Source of the DNA: a bacterium
GTDB lineage: Bacteria; Patescibacteriota; Gracilibacteria; UBA1369; GCA-2718715
Assembly (NCBI GenBank): GCA_030426295.1
Contig: JAUHYY010000045.1
Coordinates: forward strand, 1-8,477
Reading direction: 5' to 3'
Length of the DNA: 8,477 nucleotides
Shown: positions 1 to 6,200 of the stretch, piece after piece
Numbering within the stretch: the stretch's first letter is position 1
How the letters are laid out: each line of letters starts with the position of its first letter
Notes under the pieces: generated by a model
What the model was told of the DNA's origin: nothing
The model's input: only the letters and a program-made list of their open reading frames with translations
Databases searched by the model: none
Position numbers and translations under genes: made by a program

Positions 1-1
1 A

Positions 2-142
2 GAGCGTAGTCGCAGAGAAATCAAACCTGTTATAAAAGTTTTGGAAGACGTTTCTTCAATTGAGGATGATGGGACAGAAAAAACCAAAGAATTAATAAAA
101 CAAACCAAAGCCTTAAAAGAACTAACTCCAAGCGGTTTATAA
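2..142 (+). CDS. 3' end of an unidentified protein (last 46 codons)
   Basis: An open frame enters from the left edge, first full codon at position 2, and ends at TAA 140-142. It is too short for most ORF cut-offs. The 46 visible residues start ERSRREIKPV and end ELTPSGL. They are highly charged and read as a helix, an acidic turn (SSIEDDG), then a Lys-rich amphipathic helix. No motif lets me name the protein. It is lysine-rich like the minus-strand neighbours, so its composition is normal for this genome. The gene converges on the murE-like gene, with 22 bp between the two stops and no visible hairpin terminator. It could be a chance open frame, but the residue composition and the stop just before the convergent gene favour a real C-terminus. 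Confidence 0.6.
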   Translation, partial: ERSRREIKPVIKVLEDVSSIEDDGTEKTKELIKQTKALKELTPSGL

Positions 143-164
143 ATTGATACGAATCCTCCTTTCA

Positions 165-1475
165 TTACAATCTTACGTGTGAAAATATTTCTTCTGAAAT
201 CACCTTACGAGCAACAAGCCTATCATCATAAGGAATCAACTTTCCATTCTTAGCAATAACCTCTTCCCCACCCTTTCCAGCTATCAAGACAGTGTCACCT
301 TTTTCAGCAATTGTAAGTGCATATCTCACGGCTTCTGCTCGATCAACAATCTTAACAACTTCACAATCTCCTTCTACTCCAGACTCTAGCTGATTTATGA
401 TACTCCAACTATCTTCTGTATAAGGATCATCATCAGTAATCACAAACAGGTCAGCATGCTTAGAAACTGCTTTACCCATATCAGGTCTTTTTGATTTATC
501 TCGACCACCACCAGTCGCACCACCAACAAAAATCAATTGACCTTCAGTTAATGGCTTAAACATAAAACAAAGATTTTCATATGCATCTGCAGTATGTGCA
601 TAATCAACAATTACAGAAAAATCCTGACCAAGATTTACAGGCTCAAGCCGTCCCCCAATAGGCAGGATCTTATCAAGTCCTGCTTGCACAGAATCCAAAC
701 TAATTCCTTGCGATATAGCTACAGAAGCAGCCGCAACAATATTATAGACATTGAAACCTCCAAGTAATTTTGAACTTAACTCAGCCTCAGCGTTAGGCAT
801 TGTCAATTTAAGCTTAGTTTCAGAAGCACCCAATTCAACCTCAGAAGCCTTAATAGTCAAATGTTTTGACTCAACACCAAAAGTAATCTTTTGATCTGCA
901 TTAAACTGATTATAGTAATCGAAATTCGGATCATCCGCATTCAACACAAGCACTTTTGGGACATTCTTCTTTCTCCTCATTGAAAATAAAGAACCGATAA
1001 ATTTACCTTTCGCACGCATATATTCTTCAAATGAACCATGATACTCAAGATGATCCCCAGTTAAATTCGTAAAGACCCCAACATCAAAATTAATCCCAAT
1101 AACACGAGACTGATCAACAGCATGAGATGTAACCTCAAGCACTGCATAATCACATCCAGCCTTCACCATACTCTTTAACATTTTCTGAATCAAAAACGGA
1201 GACTGAGTTGTCATCTTTTCTTTATTAACCCAAACCTCATCACCAATTTTGTATCTAAGTGTAGATGTATAACCAACCTTATGACCTGCAGCTTCAAGCA
1301 ATCCAGCAATAAGATTTACAGTTGTAGTTTTTCCGTTCGTACCCGTAACACCAATAACCTTTATTTTTCTTGAAGGATTCATATAAATCGCAATAGCCAA
1401 AAGCCCCTTTATCTTATGATAAAACAGCAAAAGCGGATGCCTGTCCTTAATAAACTTTCTTAAAATTTTTTTCAT
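165..1475 (-). CDS. murE: MurE-type UDP-N-acetylmuramyl-tripeptide synthetase, short N-terminus
   Basis: A Mur ligase that should add the third stem-peptide residue to UDP-MurNAc-L-Ala-D-Glu in the cytoplasm, using ATP. Visible motifs: P-loop TGTNGKTT (residues 44-51), TTQSP (89-93), EVTSHAVDQSRV (114-125), TNLTGDHLEYHG (136-147) followed by RAK156, the expected carbamylated lysine, then GGFNVYN (239-245), GRLEPV (275-280), VDYAHTADAYENL (290-302), GGGRDKSKRPDMG (322-334) and AGKGGEE (399-405). At 436 residues it is shorter than classical MurE (about 490). The P-loop lies near residue 44, so the N-terminal uridine-binding domain is essentially missing, replaced by a short basic/hydrophobic segment. 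The third-residue specificity motif, DNPR in DAP-adding enzymes, reads DDPY (349-352), so the substrate amino acid is uncertain. Its ATG overlaps the upstream flavokinase stop by one base (TAATG), suggesting coupled translation. Family call secure; substrate unknown. Confidence 0.93.
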   Translation of the reverse strand: MKKILRKFIKDRHPLLLFYHKIKGLLAIAIYMNPSRKIKVIGVTGTNGKTTTVNLIAGLLEAAGHKVGYTSTLRYKIGDEVWVNKEKMTTQSPFLIQKMLKSMVKAGCDYAVLEVTSHAVDQSRVIGINFDVGVFTNLTGDHLEYHGSFEEYMRAKGKFIGSLFSMRRKKNVPKVLVLNADDPNFDYYNQFNADQKITFGVESKHLTIKASEVELGASETKLKLTMPNAEAELSSKLLGGFNVYNIVAAASVAISQGISLDSVQAGLDKILPIGGRLEPVNLGQDFSVIVDYAHTADAYENLCFMFKPLTEGQLIFVGGATGGGRDKSKRPDMGKAVSKHADLFVITDDDPYTEDSWSIINQLESGVEGDCEVVKIVDRAEAVRYALTIAEKGDTVLIAGKGGEEVIAKNGKLIPYDDRLVARKVISEEIFSHVRL

Positions 1476-1843
1476 TAATTTATGTTTAACATCCTTTTTG
1501 CATCTTCAATATCTTGAAGGATCTGAGACTGTAATTGCTCTTCATTTTCAAACTTAACAATCTCACGAATTTTATCAAGGACATCAACTTCTACTTCATG
1601 ACCATATACATCCTTATCGAAATCAAAAATATTAACTTCAAAAGTCACCAAATTATCAATCGTAGATCTTGGACCATAATGCAATGCACCTGAGTAATGA
1701 CCACCCTTAAAACTCAAACTACATGTATAAATGCCAAAATCTAAATCACTTGGGACATTCTCAAGCATAAGGTTAATAGTGGGCACAAAATCAGTTTTTC
1801 CACGCCCACTACCCTTCTCAACAATACCTTTAACCTTAACCAT
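1475..1843 (-). CDS. Stand-alone riboflavin kinase (RibF C-terminal domain)
   Basis: A 122-residue protein matching only the flavokinase half of bacterial RibF, which phosphorylates riboflavin to FMN. Visible features: a basic Gly-rich loop (GSGRGKTDF, 11-19), the PTxN ATP/Mg motif (PTIN, 21-24), GIYTCSL (37-43), a degenerate substrate loop HYGPRSTID (55-63, where the usual form is NIGxRPTF), the expected catalytic Glu in TFEVNIFDFD (67-76, E69), YGHEVEV (80-86), and the C-terminal KIREIVKFENEEQLQSQI segment (91-108). The N-terminal FMN adenylyltransferase domain of fused RibF (about 300 residues) is absent, so this gene alone should make FMN but not FAD. It sits 21 bp after hpf and overlaps murE by one base. 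No Shine-Dalgarno sequence precedes ATG 1843. The archaeal CTP-dependent kinase family fits less well because the PTxN and EvxxFDFD pattern is RibF-like. Confidence 0.87.
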   Translation of the reverse strand: MVKVKGIVEKGSGRGKTDFVPTINLMLENVPSDLDFGIYTCSLSFKGGHYSGALHYGPRSTIDNLVTFEVNIFDFDKDVYGHEVEVDVLDKIREIVKFENEEQLQSQILQDIEDAKRMLNIN

Positions 1844-1849
1844 AAAGCC

Positions 1850-1870
1850 ATTAACTATTAACTATTATCC
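1850..1870. repeat. Short tandem 7-bp repeat across the hpf stop and the flavokinase leader
   Basis: On the plus strand the units are ATTAACT, ATTAACT and ATTATCC, i.e. two exact copies and one degenerate. The repeat covers the hpf stop codon (1867-1865) and most of the 21-bp gap before the flavokinase ATG (1843). On the minus-strand mRNA it gives stacked UAAUAGU units with stops in several frames and no ribosome-binding site. It may simply be slippage in AT-rich spacer DNA. No function is claimed. Confidence 0.6.
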
Positions 1871-2464
1871 ATTCCCCAACACTCCTTCCTGCATTTCAAG
1901 CTCAACCAAACCATAGCTCTTCTTATCTGGACGCTCGTAAACAACATTATATCTATCTGTAGCTGCATTAACAAAGATAAAGAAAGTATGCCCAAGCATT
2001 TTCATTTGCTCAATTGCTTCACTTTCAGTCATAGGAAACAAATCAGTAAACAATTTACGAACTGTAATTCTTAAATCTTTACCTTCATGCTCTACCCCCT
2101 CTCCTTCAGCCATAAGCTCAGCAAGTTGTTCATGAGTAACTCTTTCCTCATGCATATGCTTAGATTTATATCTTTCAATCTGGCGATGTAGTTTATCATG
2201 AACTGCGTCAATTCCCTCTTCAGGCGTCAAAGCACTAACCTCCGCCCTAAAAGTCGCTCCCGGAACAGACATATTAACCTTCACCAAAACTTTTTCTTTC
2301 TGTTCCAAAGTTCTATTCCTTTCAACATAAACCCAAACCTGGACAGCCTCATCATTAGTTTTGATTCTTTCTGAGTATTTCTTAAGAACTTCAAGTTTGG
2401 ACTTTATATAGTCCTCCTGAGATGATTCTAAAGCGATATGTTCAGATCTAACATGAATATCCAT
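1865..2464 (-). CDS. hpf: Long-form ribosome hibernation promoting factor
   Basis: A cytoplasmic factor that binds the 30S subunit and, in the long form, drives dimerisation of 70S into inactive 100S ribosomes under starvation. The 199 residues show both domains. Residues 1-103 are the RaiA/YfiA-like domain (MDIHVRSEHIALESSQEDYI start, VQVWVYVERNR at 41-51, EEGIDAVHDKLHRQIERYK at 82-100). Residues 104-130 are a charged linker, and residues 131-190 are the C-terminal dimerisation domain (ITVRKLFTDLFPM at 133-145, then IEQMKMLGHTFFIFVNA at 151-167 and YNVVYERPDKKSYGLVEL at 172-189). The length suits long HPF and exceeds short HPF/YfiA (about 95-115). It lies 31 bp after tpiA and 21 bp before the flavokinase gene, so it is probably co-transcribed. 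No Shine-Dalgarno sequence is visible before ATG 2464. Basic residues of domain 1 expected to contact rRNA are present (K21, K23, K28, K29). Confidence 0.95.
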   Translation of the reverse strand: MDIHVRSEHIALESSQEDYIKSKLEVLKKYSERIKTNDEAVQVWVYVERNRTLEQKEKVLVKVNMSVPGATFRAEVSALTPEEGIDAVHDKLHRQIERYKSKHMHEERVTHEQLAELMAEGEGVEHEGKDLRITVRKLFTDLFPMTESEAIEQMKMLGHTFFIFVNAATDRYNVVYERPDKKSYGLVELEMQEGVLGNG

Positions 2465-2495
2465 TTCAAAATGAGTTAAAATATTTATAAAAGTA

Positions 2496-3185
2496 CTATA
2501 CCAAATTTATAGCAAAATCCATAAGCACACTTTTCGGATCATCAGACTTACAAACCCCTGAAGCAACCAAAACTCCAACAGCCCCTAAATCCTTACCGAC
2601 CTTTACATCTTCACCTGTTTTAACACCTGCTCCAATTAATACTCTCCCCTTTCCTATCATTTCAACAGAGTCAGTAATTAAACCTGGATTAGCTGAAGTA
2701 ACTGAAACATTACCACCAATAAGTTCAGGCGGTTCTACAGCTATAAAGTCAGGCATGAGCTCACTTAGAGACTTACCCTCCTCTGCATTTTCAGCGCAAA
2801 TTACAACCTGTAACCCTACTCGCTTTGCAGCTTTAAAAGAATTTTCTAAGCTTGCAAGCTCAAGTCTATTTTCTGAATGATTTAGCAATGTACCAGCAGC
2901 TCCAGCATCTCTAACAGCCTCAGCCAGAACATGCCCAGTATTCGAACCTGTGTCAACACCATCTACATGCTGAGCAAAAACTGGTAAATCTACTGCTTGA
3001 GCAACCATTCTCAAATCTGCCAGCTGCACAGCTGGAATCATAGTTACACCAGTCTCATTACTCACCATCTGCATGGTTTTAGCAAGGGAAAGTGCCTTCT
3101 CACCGGTTGCTTCGAGATACGTTTTGAAGTTTACTATTACTAATGGAATTTGTACCGTAGATTCTTGCTGAAATTCGTCAGACAT
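2496..3185 (-). CDS. tpiA: Archaeal-type triosephosphate isomerase
   Basis: Interconverts dihydroxyacetone phosphate and glyceraldehyde 3-phosphate in glycolysis. The 229 residues show Asn19/Lys21 in VNFKTY (18-23), the catalytic His in NHSE (102-105, H103), the catalytic Glu in AVEPPELIGG (149-158, E151), and phosphate-binding loops GAGVKTGEDV (185-194) and GVLVASGV (204-211). The segments FAQHVDGVDTGSNTGHVLAEAV (70-91), AVEPPELIG and GAGVxTGEDV are diagnostic of the shorter archaeal TPI family (about 220-230 residues) rather than the usual bacterial form (about 250, AYEPVWAIGTG signature). The encoded start is ATG 3185. Ten to twelve residues precede the conserved IPLVIVNFKTY strand and no closer ATG, GTG or TTG exists. 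It is first in the minus-strand operon, divergent from the giant gene by 31 bp, with no Shine-Dalgarno sequence. The stop is TAG. The family call is very secure; acquisition by transfer is inference. Confidence 0.96.
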   Translation of the reverse strand: MSDEFQQESTVQIPLVIVNFKTYLEATGEKALSLAKTMQMVSNETGVTMIPAVQLADLRMVAQAVDLPVFAQHVDGVDTGSNTGHVLAEAVRDAGAAGTLLNHSENRLELASLENSFKAAKRVGLQVVICAENAEEGKSLSELMPDFIAVEPPELIGGNVSVTSANPGLITDSVEMIGKGRVLIGAGVKTGEDVKVGKDLGAVGVLVASGVCKSDDPKSVLMDFAINLV

Positions 3186-3193
3186 GGTATAAT
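3165..3193 (+). promoter_or_regulatory. Extended -10 sigma70-type promoter of the giant gene
   Basis: The extended -10 TGGTATAAT spans 3185-3193 with a perfect TATAAT at 3188-3193. A partial -35, TTGCTG, lies at 3165-3170, giving an exact 17-bp spacer. The start point is predicted near 3200, leaving a leader of about 17 nt before ATG 3217. The -35 and the first base of the extended -10 lie inside the divergent tpiA coding sequence. The perfect extended -10 makes up for the weak -35. The start site itself is inferred. Confidence 0.75.
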
Positions 3194-3223
3194 GTTAAGA
3201 TTAATTTACTAGGTTTATGTTAA
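3192..3223. repeat. Direct 7-bp repeat ATGTTAA flanking the predicted start site
   Basis: ATGTTAA occurs at 3192-3198 and again at 3217-3223, 25 bp apart, on either side of the predicted start site near 3200. The first copy overlaps the -10 end and the second is the start codon region of the giant gene. The complement, TTAACAT, also contains the TAACAT proposed as a minus-strand -10. It could be an operator pair, but such 7-mers recur by chance in AT-rich DNA. Confidence 0.3.
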
Positions 3224-3244
3224 ACAATTTTAATAAAGATTCAA
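3217..3244 (-). promoter_or_regulatory. Weak candidate promoter for the tpiA-hpf-flavokinase-murE operon
   Basis: Read on the minus strand, TTGAAT (3244-3239, 4 of 6 to TTGACA) is followed after 16 bp by TAACAT (3222-3217, 4 of 6 to TATAAT). This predicts a start near 3210 and a leader of about 24 nt before the tpiA ATG. An alternative -10, TAAAAT (3232-3227, 5 of 6), has a poorer -35. Either way the promoter overlaps the first codons of the giant gene. Support is only consensus matching in AT-rich DNA. Confidence 0.25.
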
Positions 3245-6200
3245 ATAACATATTTGATAGAGAGCAAAGATTAGTTTACTTTAACGGATTTGAGGCATCA
3301 TTCGCAGGAAGAATAAATGAACAAGAAAACTTTGAGAACGAAGAAGTCTCTTCTGAGTTGCAAGATGCTTTAGACAATTTAAGTCAATTTTCAGATAATG
3401 AAGTAGAACCTGGCTCTAACCTTTTTCATACATTGGTAGAACTTTTTGGAGAAAATAGAAACATCGCAGCTGAAGTAACAGATGCTTTAGATGACAGTGC
3501 AGAGTTCGGATCAGCATTCAACGAACTAGATGCAATGTACTCACCAGACCAAGCTTTCGACTCAGTAAGTTATGAGTCAGCGACACAAACAATAAGCTTC
3601 ATTAAAGACGGTGAACCAGTATTCGAAGCAGACTTAAACACTCTTAGATCAAGAATGTATATGGAAGCTGTTCAAGCACAAGAAGCTCGTGAAGAAGTAT
3701 TCGGCGACAGTATCGCTGAAAGACAAGCCTTGAGAGCAACACTAGCTGAATTAACTCCAGATCAAAGACAAGGAATGATAGAAAGCTACAGAACAGCTGC
3801 TGAAGCAAATGAGAGTATAGAAGTTTCAGTTAATGGGAACCAATTCTCGGTACCAGCAGAAATCGTTCTTGCTGAACTCGAAACTATAGAAGGTCAAGCA
3901 ACACTCGTTGAATCAAGTGAAATAAACCAATATAGAGAATTACTAGGTAGAAGACTTAGATTCGCTCACGAAAATCAAAGTCATTACACCTCATTCCACA
4001 TGCCCGTAAGATATCAAGGGCAACAAATAAACCGACAAGAAGTAAGAGAAATGATTGCAACCGGAAGACTAGAAAACAGCGATCTAATTGCAGAGTATCT
4101 AAGAACTCTAAATACCGGACTAGATGACATGTTAGACATCGTCTTAAGACGTAGAAACGGCCAAAACATTGATGCTGGTAGATTTATTGCAAATACAGAA
4201 TTTGCCGCAACAAATAGAAGAGGTGAAAAAGTTTACAGAAATGATTTATTTCAAAATTTTATTGGAGAAACTGGGCAAATGTACAGCAATATTGATGCTT
4301 TAACCCCAGAACAACAACAAGAACTTGCGAGAAGAGCAGAGGTATTCGAAGCCTTAGATCATTTAGTTTACGAACTGTCTCACCTTTCTGAAGGCGACGA
4401 AACTATTTTAAACCCAGACTACGTTACCGACGTTGAATTCTCAGACGACTTAAGAAACCAACTAGATTTACGTGGTGGTGAATTCAGAGGTGGAAAAGAT
4501 GAATTCGGAGTCCTAGCTGTATATACGTATCTGTTCGGGCCACTTGAAAGCATTGTTAACGAAATGCCAGGAGTTCGAGCCACAACCGATGGAGACGGGA
4601 GACAAACAGTTATCGTTGAATCACTATCACCTGATCATTTACAGACTCTACAACGAGTCCTAGAAAGTTTCCCGGAAATTGAAAGACTTAATATAGGAGT
4701 AAGAGGAAGAAGATCCCTAACTAGAGCACTGGAAAAACTTAGAAGTGATGAAGACTTTGCTGCTTTCAGGGCAGAAAACTATAGATTCTCACTCGACAGA
4801 TCAGTTGGTAACAGAAACGATAATCAAGTCGCTCTAACTCATCTACGAGCAATCTTTGATATCAATGATACTGGTCCAACATTTAGACAACACAGGCACT
4901 CACTAAGTACCTGGGAAATCGAATTCGAAAATGGTGAAGGTAGCAACGAAGACTTCTTAGATAGAAGAAACTCTCAATTCTCAAGATACAGATGGATACT
5001 AGACGACCCTTCAATATTCACTTACGAAAATGGTCAAAGACAAATCAATTTAGATACATTAGCTCAAAGACTAAGTACACTCGCTGAGCAAGGTAAGACA
5101 ATCTTATTTATGAATAGAGATCTTGCAGAAGAACAAAGAGAACAATACAGAGAAGTAAACACTTACTTCACATCTGCAGACCTTAGATCAAACACACCAA
5201 TGCCTGAAGAGCTAAGATACTTAATCCAATATGGAGCTCTAAATGAAGGAATGCTTGAACAAGCCTTAAACGAAGCCCAAGAAATTGCTCCTCAACAAAC
5301 TCCTCTATATGAAGATTTTCACAGACAATTAGTAGAAAATGGTGTTGATCAAAGTGAAATTCCAAGATTAATCAGATCTGCGGAACAATTTATGATTGGT
5401 GCATTAAGAAACGAAAACGGCGAACTTGATGGCCTAGAAGCTGGCGTATCAAGAACATTTGCAATGGGTAGAGATGGAAGATTCAGAATCGGACCAAGCG
5501 CCGGAGTTTCAACTGACGGTGATGTAGTATTAGGTATAAATCTATCAGGAGATTTAATAGACGCAGAAAGAGGAAGGCTCTACGCAGAGTCATTCGTTGG
5601 CACAAGGAACGAAATATTAAACCCAATCGACGGAGGAATTCCAGGTTATAGAATCGCCATAGGGGGACAAGCCGACCTCGGCCAAAGAGGGTGGTTTATC
5701 GCCGCTGAAATTGGAGCTGTTGGTGCACTTATCCCATACGGAAATCTTGAAATTGGAAGAAGTACAGACGCATTAGTAAGAAGAGAATTTGAAAGAGATG
5801 GTGACATGGGAGATGTTTCACCAGACACATTCCTAGCGATTAGAAATGGCCAAGAAGTAACTGATGAACTTGCAACCCAAATTCTAGCTGAACTCGGACC
5901 AGATCATCCAATAAATGATGCTATAAACCAAGCACCAATAGAAATGCGGGCAGGTGTTGCACGTGAATTTGTTAGAATGTTTGCCTTAGAAAAAAGTAAT
6001 GACGCACTTAGAGATGCAGACGGAGCTACCCTAGCTGCAGGTTTAACTGTATACGGTGTACCTCCTGTTGCATATGTACCTTATATTAGAATCGGATGGC
6101 TAGGACGAGAAAGATCGTTCTATTCAGTACAAGACAATGTAAGTAATGCTCAAGACAGAATTAGTCACAGACTAATGATGCAGCAAATCGCACAACAAAA

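Noticed and set aside
1731..1916. 61-codon plus-strand open frame
   Set aside because: It lies opposite the flavokinase and hpf genes, has a low-complexity Pro/Ser/Thr translation and no leader; it is antisense shadow.
5183..5365. 60-codon minus-strand open frame inside the giant gene
   Set aside because: His/Leu-rich antisense translation of a long coding frame, with no promoter or family signal.
5646..5828. 60-codon minus-strand open frame inside the giant gene
   Set aside because: Pro/Ser-rich antisense of the Gly-rich strand block; composition follows from the sense strand.
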